From Chloroflexia bacterium SDU3-3 (lineage in GTDB: Bacteria > Chloroflexota > Chloroflexia > Chloroflexales > Roseiflexaceae), in assembly GCA_009268125.1 (NCBI GenBank), contig WBOU01000021.1:32171-96170 (forward strand): a stretch of 64,000 bases of DNA, given 5' to 3'. The position numbers and the translations under genes were made by a program. The notes beneath the pieces were generated by a model. The model saw nothing but the letters and a program-made list of their open reading frames with translations. It searched no databases and was not told the origin of the DNA. Within the stretch, counting starts at the first letter, position 1. Every line of letters begins with the position of its first letter. Positions 53,075 to 62,439 of the stretch are shown in pieces.

Positions 53075-54217
53075 CTAAGGTGCCTCGGAAAGCAGCGTAA
53101 TCGTCATGGTCTGGTTGTGCAGCGCGCAGTCGCCCGTGGCCTCAAGCAGCGAGATCTCGCCATACGAGTAGAACCCTGTGAGCACGGGCTGCGCACCCAG
53201 GGTCTCGCGCACGCCCTCGACCTCCTCTTCGATCCGCTGCTGCAGCACCAGCTTGCGCCCGACGCAGCTGATCAGCAGAGCTAGCTCGGCGGTGAAGTCG
53301 CCGATCCGCTGGACGCTGGAGGATGCCGCCCCGATCGCGCCATCGATCAGCCGGTCAAAGTTGGCGCGCATCAGCCGCGCGTACGCGCCCTCGGGGATGT
53401 CGCCGGCGAAGGTGATGCTCTGATCGGCCTCATTCACTGCGAGGATGGTGCGGACAATGCTCGGCTCGCCAGGGCCAGGCGAGATACTGAGCGGGAACAG
53501 CAGGCCGCTGGCTGGCAGATCGGCGGCGTGCTCGCCCAGATAGCGCTTGTAGAGGGCCAGGGCCGAGGTGCCATCCAGCTCGTAGAGCACATTGGCCTCG
53601 GCCCGCGTGACTAGGCGCTCGGGGCCGAAGGAGTCCCAGCCGCCCATGGAGCCATAGCCCACCTGCAGCTGCTGGCCATAGAGGCCCACCGCCACCACAA
53701 TATCGGGCGAGGCGATCTCGTTGTACAGCACGCATGTCTGATTGAAGTGTGGCCCATCCGCAGACAGGCCGCCGGTGACCCGCACATGCGGCGGCAGGTT
53801 CTCGATCAGGCCGTGCACTAGCTCGCTGCCGTTGACATGCAGGCCCTCGGAGAAGACGAGGACGTGGGCGAGATCGTCGGGGGGCAGCTGCTGGGCCAGC
53901 TGGGCACCAGCATCGTGGCTCTGGCCCACATGTTCGATCGGGACCATGGCGCTGGCCACACGGGATGAGGAGAACTGGATGGCCGTGACCACCAGCGAGT
54001 CATCAAGCACCTGGGTGTCGTAGATCTCGCCAGCGGTCGAACAGCCCACCAGCGTGGCGGCGGGGTACCACGCGCGGATCTGCTGGCGCAGGCTGGGCTG
54101 CATCAGCAGCGCCCGCGAGCCAAACACTAGCACCAGCTGGGCCGTGTCGATCGTGCCTTCTGGAGGCAGTGGTACCCACCCTGATGCCGAATTCCAGTGC
54201 ATCTGCTCAATATGCAT
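53075..54217 (-). CDS. FIST sensory domain protein (FIST_N + FIST_C)
   Basis: 380 residues from the ATG at 54217, preceded by CAGGAG. The FIST_N part (about 30-220) reads [38 protein letters not shown] and [17 protein letters not shown] (about 225-365) ends [31 protein letters not shown] (ITLLSEAP tail). FIST proteins are inferred sensors of small ligands such as amino acids; they are usually coupled to kinases. Here it is directly upstream of the hybrid kinase, so it is probably its input partner. Confidence 0.92.
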   Translation of the reverse strand: MHIEQMHWNSASGWVPLPPEGTIDTAQLVLVFGSRALLMQPSLRQQIRAWYPAATLVGCSTAGEIYDTQVLDDSLVVTAIQFSSSRVASAMVPIEHVGQSHDAGAQLAQQLPPDDLAHVLVFSEGLHVNGSELVHGLIENLPPHVRVTGGLSADGPHFNQTCVLYNEIASPDIVVAVGLYGQQLQVGYGSMGGWDSFGPERLVTRAEANVLYELDGTSALALYKRYLGEHAADLPASGLLFPLSISPGPGEPSIVRTILAVNEADQSITFAGDIPEGAYARLMRANFDRLIDGAIGAASSSVQRIGDFTAELALLISCVGRKLVLQQRIEEEVEGVRETLGAQPVLTGFYSYGEISLLEATGDCALHNQTMTITLLSEAP

Positions 54218-54368
54218 AGCGACTCCTGGGTATGGCACTAGCAAGCTGCGCTGACCGCAGCAACTTGGTGTGTATTGTACGGGCGGGCACCAGCCAAGAC
54301 ATTATCGACATGACAACAATTGGGCAGCAAATCGCCGATGCTGCTAGCGCAGCGAGGGCGTGGGGCTG

Positions 54369-54983
54369 CTACTCGGAGTAGCGCTCCTCCTTCCACGGGT
54401 CGGCGTGGTTGTTGTAGCCGTAGCGCTCCCAGAAGCCGTAGCGATCCTCTTTTAGGATCTCGATACCGCGCAGCCACTTGGCGCTCTTCCAAAAATACTT
54501 GTGGGGCACCAGCGAGCGCAGCGGGTAGCCGTGCTCGGGGGTTAGCTCCTGCCCATCGTAGCGATAGGCCAGCATGGCGCCATCATCCATCATGAGGTCG
54601 ATCGGCACATTGGCGGTGAAGCCCTGCTCGCAGTGGAACACTAGGAAGCGCGCATCGTCGCTGAGCGGCGGGATGTGCTTGAGCAGCTCTTTGAACTGCA
54701 CGCCGGTCCAGGTGGTGTCCAGCTTCGACCAGCGGGTGACGCAGTGGATGTCGGTGGTGATCGTGGTAGTAGGCAGCGCGCGGAACTCGGCATACGAAAA
54801 GCGCTTGGGCTCGGCGATCTCGCCCCAGATCCGCAGATCCCAGGTCTCCTCTAGGTTGGTGTAGTGCGGCACATCACCATAGTGGAGGACGGGGAATTTC
54901 TCGGTCAGATACTGGCCGGGCGGGATGCGATCCTGCACCTCGGGGGTGGAGCGATCGAACTTCTTGCGGAATGAGTCAAACAT
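54369..54983 (-). CDS. Molybdopterin-dependent oxidoreductase (sulfite oxidase/YedY-like, short)
   Basis: 204 residues from the ATG at 54983 (MFDSFRKKFD) with GGGAGAG upstream; the longer frame begins in unrelated sequence. The Moco-binding domain holds Cys81 in IHCVTRWSKLDTTWTGV, the expected ligand of molybdenum. Other family blocks are FHCEQGFTANVPID, LTPEHGYPLRSLVPHKYFWKSAKW and GFWERYGYNNHADPW. No signal peptide and no dimerisation domain, so it is a small cytosolic form. Its substrate is unknown. No Moco genes are nearby. Confidence 0.9.
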   Translation of the reverse strand: MFDSFRKKFDRSTPEVQDRIPPGQYLTEKFPVLHYGDVPHYTNLEETWDLRIWGEIAEPKRFSYAEFRALPTTTITTDIHCVTRWSKLDTTWTGVQFKELLKHIPPLSDDARFLVFHCEQGFTANVPIDLMMDDGAMLAYRYDGQELTPEHGYPLRSLVPHKYFWKSAKWLRGIEILKEDRYGFWERYGYNNHADPWKEERYSE

Positions 54984-55378
54984 CTCTCTCCCTTTCTCTT
55001 CTCGGGCGATGCGCCGACAGGATACCCTGCTTTTCCTGGGCAGACCGTGCAGAAATGATACCACCAAGCGTCCGCTCATGCTGAACGTTTCTGCCAAGAC
55101 ACCAAATCAGCCCAAGCGCAGATCCACCACACAGGCACGAACGCGAGAACGGCTTGGAGAGCCGCAGGCATGCCCGCTAGCCCAAGAGGCGCTGGCCGGA
55201 TGTTTTGCAGGGCCATGGTACGATCGCGCTACATACAAGTTGACACGTATACGTGGCTCGCGTATGATGGCGGCTCTGAATGAATGGGCAGATCGAGCAG
55301 CGCTGAGCACCACGCACGACCCATGATCGACCGTGCCTCCTACCACCTCGCTGCGCGTGTTTGGAGCACCCCTACGCT
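54984..55378. other. Intergenic region before the beta-lactamase-like gene
   Basis: No gene supported; the open frames across it lack family character. It contains the promoter at 55240-55268 on the plus strand, and I see no other feature. Confidence 0.45.
55240..55268 (+). promoter_or_regulatory. Sigma-70-type promoter
   Basis: TTGACA (55240-55245), 17-bp spacer, TATGAT (55263-55268). It leads to the beta-lactamase-like gene 110 nt downstream. Confidence 0.75.
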
Positions 55379-56623
55379 ATGCTGCAACTATCTGGAAGAT
55401 CGGCGCTCGGCGCATGCTTTCTGGGGGTCTTTCTGATCGTCGGGGCGATCAGCATGGTGCCAGCGCCGCCTGCGGCGCGGGGCCACGACATGCTGGCGGC
55501 CAAGGCCGCGCCGCGCGACCCCATGGCCGAGGAGCGCAAGAAGCGCACCGCCACCCCTACCCCCACGCTCACGCCCACCGCCACGCCCACCCCGCTGCCC
55601 ACCGCAACCGCCACGCCCACCCCGCTGCCCACCGACGCCCCGCCGCGCGCCGGCCTGGGCGACGCGATCGATACCTACCTGAACAATCTGGTGGCCGCCA
55701 AACGCTTCCATGGCGCGGTGCTGGTGGTGCACCGCGGCAGCGTGCTGCTGAGCCGTGGGTACGGGCCTGCCAATATCGACACCGGCGCAATGAACACGGC
55801 CAACACGCGGCTGCGGCTGGCATCGGTCACCAAACAGTTCACCGCCATGGCGGTGATGCAGCTGGTGGCCGCGGGCAAGCTGGGCGTGGATGACCCGCTG
55901 TGCAACTATATCAGCGACTGCCCGGAGCGCTGGCGTGCCATCACTATCAAGCACCTGCTGACCCACACCCACGGGCTGCCCAACTACACCGATTTCCCTA
56001 GCTACGAACAGACCCAGATGAACCCAACCACGCCCGAGCAGCTGCTGGAGAAACTGCGCGGTCAGTGGCCAGTAACCGAGCCGGGGTCAACCTACGCCTA
56101 TGGCAACAGCGGCTACGTGCTGCTGGGGATCGTGATCGAGAAGGTGTCGGGCCAGCGCTACGGCGATTTCCTGCGCGACCACATTTTCACGCCGCTGGGC
56201 ATGCACAACTCCGGCGTGAGCTACGAGCCCACGCCAGGCGAAAACTGGGCGCTGCCCTACCAGGGCTTCAGCTCGCTGGCCGCACCGCTGGACACCACCA
56301 CGCTGTTCTCGGCGGGCGCGGTCTACTCCACCGCCGACGACATGTACCTGTGGGATCAGGCGCTCTACACCGAGCAGCTGCTGCCGCGCGCGCAGCTGGA
56401 TGAGATGTTCACGCCCTACCTGAAGAGCTACGGCTACGGCTGGAAGATCGTGGATGACAGCGGGCACCTGCGCTACGGCCACTCGGGCGACATGGATGGG
56501 TGCAAGACGGTAGTGTGGCGCTACCCCGCCGACCGCAGCACGATCGTGGTGCTCTCGAATATGCACAGCGCCGACTCGGATGCGATCGCCGCGCGGATCG
56601 CGCGCATGCTCTTCCCTAAATAG
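55379..56623 (+). CDS. Secreted serine hydrolase, class C beta-lactamase/DD-peptidase fold
   Basis: 414 residues. An N-terminal hydrophobic segment (ALGACFLGVFLIVGAISMV) acts as signal or anchor, then a TPTPT-rich spacer (about 57-90), then the catalytic domain. Motifs: nucleophile Ser149-x-x-Lys152 in ASVTKQF, Tyr241-x-Asn243 in YAYGNSGY and the HSG motif near 373 (YGHSGDMDG). Such proteins cleave D-amino peptides or esters outside the cell; antibiotic hydrolysis is only one option. The ATG at 55379 is assumed; an in-frame TTG lies at 55361. A bidirectional terminator follows. Confidence 0.9.
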   Translation: MLQLSGRSALGACFLGVFLIVGAISMVPAPPAARGHDMLAAKAAPRDPMAEERKKRTATPTPTLTPTATPTPLPTATATPTPLPTDAPPRAGLGDAIDTYLNNLVAAKRFHGAVLVVHRGSVLLSRGYGPANIDTGAMNTANTRLRLASVTKQFTAMAVMQLVAAGKLGVDDPLCNYISDCPERWRAITIKHLLTHTHGLPNYTDFPSYEQTQMNPTTPEQLLEKLRGQWPVTEPGSTYAYGNSGYVLLGIVIEKVSGQRYGDFLRDHIFTPLGMHNSGVSYEPTPGENWALPYQGFSSLAAPLDTTTLFSAGAVYSTADDMYLWDQALYTEQLLPRAQLDEMFTPYLKSYGYGWKIVDDSGHLRYGHSGDMDGCKTVVWRYPADRSTIVVLSNMHSADSDAIAARIARMLFPK

Positions 56624-56635
56624 GCCAAGCGCCAC

Positions 56636-56677
56636 AAAAACGCCCGCCGCTCGACTAGGAGCTGGCGGGCGTTTTTT
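56636..56677. terminator. Bidirectional intrinsic terminator
   Basis: aaaaacgcccgcc (56636-56648) pairs with ggcgggcgttttt (56664-56676), with a further gctc/gagc pairing inside the loop. T-runs on both strands end the beta-lactamase-like and Gfo/Idh genes. Confidence 0.88.
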
Positions 56678-57704
56678 CATGGGCCAGAAAGCCCAGCCGC
56701 GCCGCCTGGGCCTGGGCGCGCAGGGCTAGCTCGCTGGCCAGGAATACGTGACCCTGGGGCATGGAGGTAGCGGTGCGGTCGCGGATGTCGGCCAGCAGCT
56801 GGCGGGCGAAGGGCAGCTCGACATCCTCGCAGGGCACGTAGCTGGTCTGCCGCGCGTCGCAGAGGAACAGGTGGCTGCCGCCGGGCCTCCCGGCGATGTC
56901 CACATACTTGCGCAGCTCGATATAGCCCTCGGTGCCGAGGATGACGAGGCGGCCATCGCCCCATGTGGGCAGCCCATCGGGCGTCAGCCAGTCGACGCGG
57001 ATGTAGCCGGTGGCGCTGGGGCTGCGCAGCGTCATGTCGCCAAAATCTTCAAGCGTGGGCTGCTGGGGGTGGGCGTAGTTGGCCACCTGCGCGGCCACCA
57101 CCTGCGCGCTGGTCGAGCCGGTGAAGAACAGGAACTGGTCGACCTGATGCGAGGCGATGTCGGCCAGGATGCCGCCCGCGCGCTCGGGCTGGAAGAACCA
57201 CGCCGGGCGGCTGGCCAGGCCCAGGCGGTGCGGCCCCAGGCCAAGCGTCTGCACGACCTGGCCGATCGCCCCGGCCTGCACCAGCTGGCCCGCCCGCACG
57301 GTGGCGTGGTTGCCCAGGCGCTCGCTGAAGAACACCGAGTAGATGCGGCCCGTCTCGGCCTGGGCGCGGCGCACCTCCTCCAGCTGGGCCAGCGTGGTGG
57401 CCCCCGGCTTGGCCACCAGCACATCCTTACCGTGGCGCATGGCGGCCACGCTCAGCGCGGCGCGCTCGGCGGGGATGGCGGCGCTGGCCAGCAGCGCGAT
57501 GGTCGGGTCTTCGAGGATTTCGGCAGCTGAACGAGCAAATCTCGCCTGCGGAAACGTGGCCAAAAACGAAGAGGCGAGATCTGGCTCCTCGGCAAAACAT
57601 GCGACAAGCTGGGCACCGGCGGCCAGCAGGCTCTCGACCATGCTGTAGATGTGGCCGTGATTCAGGCCAATGGCGGCGAAACGCACGGGCGGGTGTAGGT
57701 TCAT
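56655..57704 (-). CDS. Gfo/Idh/MocA family oxidoreductase
   Basis: 349 residues; the ATG at 57704 is preceded by GAGG, with a GTG at 57710 as alternative. The N-terminal Rossmann part (FAAIGLNHGHIYSMVESLL) lacks the perfect GxGxxG (GLNHGH instead). The family block VLVAKPGATTLAQLEEV gives the catalytic Lys of the 'EKP' motif (here AKP). The C-terminal beta-sheet domain holds GGILADIASHQVDQFLF with the His. The sugar or inositol substrate is unknown. It is divergent from the LacI regulator of the neighbouring carbohydrate operon and may act in the same pathway. Its last codons lie inside the terminator. Confidence 0.88.
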   Translation of the reverse strand: MNLHPPVRFAAIGLNHGHIYSMVESLLAAGAQLVACFAEEPDLASSFLATFPQARFARSAAEILEDPTIALLASAAIPAERAALSVAAMRHGKDVLVAKPGATTLAQLEEVRRAQAETGRIYSVFFSERLGNHATVRAGQLVQAGAIGQVVQTLGLGPHRLGLASRPAWFFQPERAGGILADIASHQVDQFLFFTGSTSAQVVAAQVANYAHPQQPTLEDFGDMTLRSPSATGYIRVDWLTPDGLPTWGDGRLVILGTEGYIELRKYVDIAGRPGGSHLFLCDARQTSYVPCEDVELPFARQLLADIRDRTATSMPQGHVFLASELALRAQAQAARLGFLAHEKTPASS

Positions 57705-57769
57705 CGGCACCCTCGCTTTCAGAGGCGGCGCTGCATGGCCGCATCATACCACCTCGGCAAGCATACACG

Positions 57770-57792
57770 GCCAAAATGTCAATTATTTTGGC
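57770..57792. promoter_or_regulatory. Inverted repeat between divergent oxidoreductase and LacI genes
   Basis: gccaaaat-gtcaatt-attttggc: perfect 8-bp arms around a 7-bp centre. On the minus strand the centre contains TTGACA, a possible -35 for the Gfo/Idh gene. Operator-like. Confidence 0.5.
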
Positions 57793-57818
57793 AGACAAAT
57801 AATTCAGCCCCACCAGTC

Positions 57819-57847
57819 TTGACACGCGATTTTGTTTGTATTACTAT
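57819..57847 (+). promoter_or_regulatory. Promoter of the lacI-type gene
   Basis: TTGACA (57819-57824), 17-bp spacer, TACTAT (57842-57847). The LacI-box motifs begin six bases later, so autoregulation is likely. Confidence 0.78.
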
Positions 57848-57852
57848 TGAGA

Positions 57853-57879
57853 TCGAAGCGTTTCGACTATGCGTTTCGA
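57853..57879. promoter_or_regulatory. LacI-family operator motifs
   Basis: tcgaagcgtttcga (57853-57866) is a near-palindrome of the LacI-box type (cf. GAAACGTTTC); the half gcgtttcga recurs at 57871-57879, 13 bp on. Both lie just after the -10 box. Confidence 0.65.
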
Positions 57880-57906
57880 TAGCGGGATGATCCGCACCAG
57901 TAGGCC

Positions 57907-58974
57907 ATGAGCCGCCGTGGGGTACTGATGCCAACCATGCTTGATGTTGCCAAGCGAGCAGGCGTTTCTCTGAGTACGGTCTCGTATGCCCTCAACGGCA
58001 CACGGCCCATCTCGCAGGAGACACGACAGCGCATCTTCACCGCCATGGAAGAGCTGGGCTACCGCCCGCACGTGCTGGCGCGCGGCCTGGCCAGCAAACG
58101 CAGCCGCATCCTCGCGCTGCTCTTCCCCATCCCCGAGCGCGGGCTGGGCGTCACCGAGCTTGAATTTGTCTCTGGCGCAACCGACGCGGCCATGGAGCAG
58201 GGCTACAACCTGGTGCTGTGGTCCTCGGTGATCTCCGACGCCGAGGGGCTGCGCCACTTGATGCAGCAGGGCCTCGTCGATGGCGTGATCATGATGGAGG
58301 TCCACCTCCACGACGAGCGGATCGAGCTGCTGCGGGCCAGCGAGCTGCCCTTCGTGCTGATCGGGCGCACCGACAACTCGCAGGGCATCAGCTATGTCGA
58401 TGTCGACTTCGCCCAGGCGTGCAGCGACACCGTGCGCTACCTCTACGAGCTGGGCCACACCCAGATCGCCTTTCTCAACCAATCACAGACCGAATTCAAC
58501 ACCGGCTACGGCCCGGTGATCCGCGCCGAGGCCAGCTTCCAGCAGGCGGTGGCGCGCCACCAGATCGCTGGCTACATCCGGCGCTGCGCCGCCACCCCTG
58601 CGGCTGGCCACGCCGCGCTGAGCAGCCTGCTCGACGAGTGCCCCGATATCACCGCCATGGTCGCCATGAACGAGCGCGCCATCCCAGGCGTGCTGCAGGC
58701 CGTAGGCGAGCAGGGCTGGAAAGTCCCCGAACACTTCTCGCTTGTCTCGATCGTCTCCTCGGAGCGCGTGGCCGACATGAGCGTGCCGCCGCTGACGACG
58801 ATGACCTCGCCAAGCGCCGAGATAGGCCGCCTGAGCGTGCTCCAGCTCATCCAGCAGCTGGACACGAAGGAGCTAGAGCCGCCCCAGATGGTCATCCCAT
58901 GCCACCTGGATGTGCGAGGCAGCTCTGCGCCCCCGCCGCACGAGCGGCTGGCCAAAAGCCGCACCGTATCCTGA
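57907..58974 (+). CDS. LacI-family transcriptional regulator
   Basis: 355 residues from the ATG at 57907; the family start MPTMLDVAKRAGVSLSTVS at 57928 (348 residues) is equally possible. The DNA-binding helix-turn-helix (LDVAKRAGVSLSTVSYALNG) and hinge (HVLARGLASKRS) are followed by the periplasmic-binding-like sensor domain (LGHTQIAFLNQSQ; PDITAMVAMNERAIPGVL; PPLTTMTSPSAEIGR). It heads a sugar ABC transporter/alpha-xylosidase operon and has operator motifs in its own promoter. The inducer is probably the transported alpha-xyloside or a similar sugar. Confidence 0.93.
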   Translation: MSRRGVLMPTMLDVAKRAGVSLSTVSYALNGTRPISQETRQRIFTAMEELGYRPHVLARGLASKRSRILALLFPIPERGLGVTELEFVSGATDAAMEQGYNLVLWSSVISDAEGLRHLMQQGLVDGVIMMEVHLHDERIELLRASELPFVLIGRTDNSQGISYVDVDFAQACSDTVRYLYELGHTQIAFLNQSQTEFNTGYGPVIRAEASFQQAVARHQIAGYIRRCAATPAAGHAALSSLLDECPDITAMVAMNERAIPGVLQAVGEQGWKVPEHFSLVSIVSSERVADMSVPPLTTMTSPSAEIGRLSVLQLIQQLDTKELEPPQMVIPCHLDVRGSSAPPPHERLAKSRTVS

Positions 58975-59071
58975 AGGGAGGGACCGCACCGCCGAAGAAG
59001 GAACCCATACGATCGTAGCTCTATCCCCAATTTCCGTCAGAGAATCGACGAAGCTCAACAAGGAGGATGAG

Positions 59072-60484
59072 ATGTCTCGTACGTTTTCACGGTTTGGAAT
59101 GGCGTTCTCAGCCAGCATCATGGCCTTCAGCATAGCCGCATGTGGCGGCGGCGCAGCCACCCAGCCAACCGCTGTGGCCCCCCAGCCGACCACGGCTGCG
59201 GCAGCCGAGCCGACCGCAGCCACAGCAGCCGAGCCGACCACGGCAGCAGCCGAGCCGACCGCAGCGGCCACCACGGGCGAGGGCCGCGTGCTGCGCCTGT
59301 GGCACTACGAGTCGCCGCAGGGCGCGATGGGCGCGGCCTGGGCCGAGGCCATCAAGCAGTTCGAGGCCAGCCACCCCGGCGTCAAGGTCGAGTTCGAGCA
59401 GAAGGGCTTCGAGCAGATCCGCCAGACCGCCAACATGGTGCTGAACTCCGACCAGGCCCCAGACGTGATGGAGTACAACAAGGGGAACGCCACCGCCGGC
59501 CTGCTGGCCTCGCAGGGCCTGCTGACCGACATGACCGATGAGGCGACCAAGCGCGGGTGGGATAAGATTCTCAGCCCCAGCCTTCAGACCACCAGCCTCT
59601 ACGATGACAAAGGTGTGATGGGCTCGGGCAAGTGGTACGGCGTCACCAACTACGGCGAGTACGTGATGGTGTACTACAACAAGGCGATGTTCGAGAAGTA
59701 CGGCGTCACCGTCCCCACCACCTTCGATGAGTTCGAGGCGGCGATGGACACCTTCGTGAAAGCCGGCGTGACCCCGCTGGCCGTGGGCGGCGCAGAGTAC
59801 CCGGCCCAGCAGATTTTCTACACGCTGGCGCTGAGCAAGGCCAACCGCGACTTCGTGAACGCCTACGAGCTGTACCAGGGCGATGTGGACTTCAAGGGCC
59901 CCGAGTTCACCTACGGCGCCGAGCGCCTGGTGGACTGGGTGCAGAAGGGCTACATCAGCAAGGACGCGACGGGCATGAAGGCCGAGGACATGGGCGTGGC
60001 ATTCGAGAACGGCACCTACCCCATGATGATCTCGGGCAGCTGGTGGTATGGCCGCTTCATGACCGAGATCAAGGGCTTCGAGTGGGGCACCTTCCTGTTC
60101 CCCGGCAACAAGCTGCACCCCGGCTCGGGTGGCAACCTGTGGGTGATCCCCGAGAACTCGAAGAACAAGGACCTGGCCTACGACTTCATCGAGATCACGC
60201 TGAAGCAGGACATCCAGACCATCCTTGGTAACGCCGGTGGCGTGCCGATCAACGCCGACGTGTCCAAGATCACCGACCCCAAGGTCAAGGAGCTGATCCA
60301 GAACTTCGACACGGTGGTGAAGAGCGACGGCCTGGCCTTCTACCCCGACTGGCCGGTGCCGGGCTACTACGACACCCTGGTGGCTGGCGTGCAGGAGCTG
60401 CTCTCGGGCGCGAAGGCCCCCGCCGAGGTGCTGGATGAGATCGCGATCCCGTACAAGGATAACAAGGACGCGATGGGTTCGTAA
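59072..60484 (+). CDS. ABC transporter sugar-binding lipoprotein (family 1 extracellular solute-binding protein)
   Basis: 470 residues from the ATG at 59072, preceded by AAGGAGG. Signal peptide with lipobox SIAAC, then an Ala/Thr/Glu spacer of PTAATAAEPT type (to about residue 70). The binding domain shows LWHYESPQGAMGAAWAEAIKQFEASHPGVKVEFE-like features (in parts), WYGVTNYGEYVMVYYNKAMFEKYGV and MISGSWWYGRFM. It binds an oligosaccharide outside the cell and hands it to the two permeases downstream. Confidence 0.93.
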   Translation: MSRTFSRFGMAFSASIMAFSIAACGGGAATQPTAVAPQPTTAAAAEPTAATAAEPTTAAAEPTAAATTGEGRVLRLWHYESPQGAMGAAWAEAIKQFEASHPGVKVEFEQKGFEQIRQTANMVLNSDQAPDVMEYNKGNATAGLLASQGLLTDMTDEATKRGWDKILSPSLQTTSLYDDKGVMGSGKWYGVTNYGEYVMVYYNKAMFEKYGVTVPTTFDEFEAAMDTFVKAGVTPLAVGGAEYPAQQIFYTLALSKANRDFVNAYELYQGDVDFKGPEFTYGAERLVDWVQKGYISKDATGMKAEDMGVAFENGTYPMMISGSWWYGRFMTEIKGFEWGTFLFPGNKLHPGSGGNLWVIPENSKNKDLAYDFIEITLKQDIQTILGNAGGVPINADVSKITDPKVKELIQNFDTVVKSDGLAFYPDWPVPGYYDTLVAGVQELLSGAKAPAEVLDEIAIPYKDNKDAMGS

Positions 60485-60668
60485 CGCATGCGTGGGGGGC
60501 GGGCCATGCTCGCCCGCCCCCTTCGAACTGGCAGCGCTCGCTCCCCTGCCGTGCTGCCGCAGATACATCTACTCAACGCAGGGAACCGTGCAGTATGTTA
60601 GGCCGCAGGCGGCTGCGCACACATTTTTCGTCCACCATCGCGCACTGCTTGTAGAGAGGGGCTGCTCC

Positions 60669-61586
60669 GTGGCACGTAAGGCATCTACGCTGAATAAAGG
60701 CTACTGGCCATTTCTGGTGCCAGGCCTCATTCTTTTTATATTTATCATCATCCTGCCGCTGCTGATGAATATCGGCATCAGCTTCACCAACTGGAACGGC
60801 ATCCGTAACCCCAAGTTTATCGGCTTCGAGAACTACATCCGGCTGTTTCAAGACAAGGCCTTCTGGGCCTCGTTCCGCAACAACCTGGCCATGATCGTCG
60901 CTATGACGATCGTCCCCACGATCGTCGGCCTGTTCCTGGCCACCTTCCTCTTCGACTACATCGCCCGCGTGTTCAAGCGCGGCAAGGGCATCACCAGCTT
61001 CTTCCGCGCGGGCTTCTACCTGCCGCAGATCTTGCCGGTGGCGATCGCCGGCGTGGTGTGGGGCTGGATCCTGCAGCCCGGCACCGGCGTGCTCAACTGG
61101 CTGCTCGACGGCCTGGCCAAGGCCACCAACACCACCTCGCTGGCCCACAACTGGCTGGGCGACGCTAGCACCGCGCTGGGCACCGTGATGGTGATCATGA
61201 TCTGGTTCCAGATCGGCTACCCGCTGGTGATCTTCATGGCCGGGCTGCAGCGCGTGGACCCCGAGCTGCTGGAGGCGGCGTCGATCGACGGCGCGACCTG
61301 GCTGCAGCGCTTCTACTACATCACCATCCGCATCATCCAGCCCGAGATCTTTGTGGTGGTGCTCACCACCGTGATCGCGGCGCTCAAGGTCTTTGGCCCG
61401 ATCTTTGTGCTCACCCGTGGCGGCCCTGGCAATGCGACCCTGGTGCCCTCCTACTTCGCCTACCAGAACTTCTTCGGCGGTACAAACCGCGTCGGCTATG
61501 GCGCATCTATCGCAACCATTATGACAATCATCATCGTTATCCTGACGATTGTCTTCATCAAGATGCAGTCGAAGGAGAACATTTAA
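60669..61586 (+). CDS. ABC transporter sugar permease (MalF/UgpA-type)
   Basis: 305 residues from a GTG at 60669, preceded by GAGAGGGG. Six membrane segments. The EAA loop reads ELLEAASIDGATWLQRFYYITI (in parts; E-A-A-x-x-D-G-A), which docks to the ATPase, and the N-terminal block LPLLMNIGISFTNWNG is typical of the first permease. It lies 184 nt after the binding-protein gene; no ATPase gene is in the window, so it probably shares an MsmK-like ATPase encoded elsewhere. It is followed at once by the second permease. Confidence 0.93.
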   Translation: MARKASTLNKGYWPFLVPGLILFIFIIILPLLMNIGISFTNWNGIRNPKFIGFENYIRLFQDKAFWASFRNNLAMIVAMTIVPTIVGLFLATFLFDYIARVFKRGKGITSFFRAGFYLPQILPVAIAGVVWGWILQPGTGVLNWLLDGLAKATNTTSLAHNWLGDASTALGTVMVIMIWFQIGYPLVIFMAGLQRVDPELLEAASIDGATWLQRFYYITIRIIQPEIFVVVLTTVIAALKVFGPIFVLTRGGPGNATLVPSYFAYQNFFGGTNRVGYGASIATIMTIIIVILTIVFIKMQSKENI

Positions 61587-61587
61587 G

Positions 61588-62430
61588 ATGAATACAACAC
61601 GACGCCTCTCGGGCGGCGTAAGTAAATATATTGCGCTGGCACTGCTGCTGCTGTTCCTGGCGGTGATGCTCTTCCCGTTCTACATCGTGACGATCAACTC
61701 CTTCAAAGAGCCGTCGGAATATGTGGCGGGCGGCCCGCTGAGCCTGCCCCACGGCTTCTATGTGCAGGGCATCATCGACTTCTGGAACCGCGTGGAGTTC
61801 GGCACCAAGCTGGCCAACAGCCTGCTGATCAGCCTCTCGGTGGCGGTGCTGGGCGTTGCGCTCTCGCTGCTCAACGCCTTCGCGCTGGGCATCGGCAGGG
61901 TGCGCGGGCGGATCATGATGCTGATCTTCTTCATGATCGCCAACACGCTGCCGCAGGAGTCGCTGGCCTACCCGATCTACTTCTTCGCCAAGGCCCTCAA
62001 CATCTACGACACGCAGTTCTCGGTCATCCTGGTGTTCGCGGTCATCCAGAGCGCCTTCGGCACCTACCTGCTCTCGTCGGTGTTCAGCACGCTGCCGCGC
62101 GACATCGTGGAGGCGGCATATATCGACGGCTGCACCAAGCTGCAGCTGCTGCTGCGGATCATCCTGCCCAGCAACCTGCCCACGCTCTCGGTGCTGTTCA
62201 CCTTCTTCTTCATCTGGACGTGGAACGAGTTCTTCCTGCCGCTCATCCTGCTGCTCTCGAACGCCAAGCAGACCGTGCCGCTGGCAATCGCCACGCTGCA
62301 GGGCCAGTACAACATGGACGCGACCATGTCGAGCGCATCGGCGCTGATGGGCATCCTTCCCTGCATCGTCTTCTTCATCCTGTTCCAGCGCACGCTCACC
62401 CGCGGCATCACCGCAGGCAGCGTGAAGTAG
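61588..62430 (+). CDS. ABC transporter sugar permease (MalG/UgpE-type)
   Basis: 280 residues from the ATG at 61588, one base after the previous stop and preceded by AAGGAG. Six membrane segments. EAA loop VEAAYIDGCTKLQLLLRIILP; family N-terminal mark MLFPFYIVTINSFKEPSEY; C-terminal TRGITAGSVK. It forms the channel with the first permease. Confidence 0.94.
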   Translation: MNTTRRLSGGVSKYIALALLLLFLAVMLFPFYIVTINSFKEPSEYVAGGPLSLPHGFYVQGIIDFWNRVEFGTKLANSLLISLSVAVLGVALSLLNAFALGIGRVRGRIMMLIFFMIANTLPQESLAYPIYFFAKALNIYDTQFSVILVFAVIQSAFGTYLLSSVFSTLPRDIVEAAYIDGCTKLQLLLRIILPSNLPTLSVLFTFFFIWTWNEFFLPLILLLSNAKQTVPLAIATLQGQYNMDATMSSASALMGILPCIVFFILFQRTLTRGITAGSVK

Positions 62431-62439
62431 AGGCGCGCC

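Noticed and set aside
54925..55326. 133-residue plus-strand open frame upstream of the beta-lactamase-like gene
   Set aside because: It starts antisense to the molybdopterin oxidoreductase and overlaps a good promoter; no family character.
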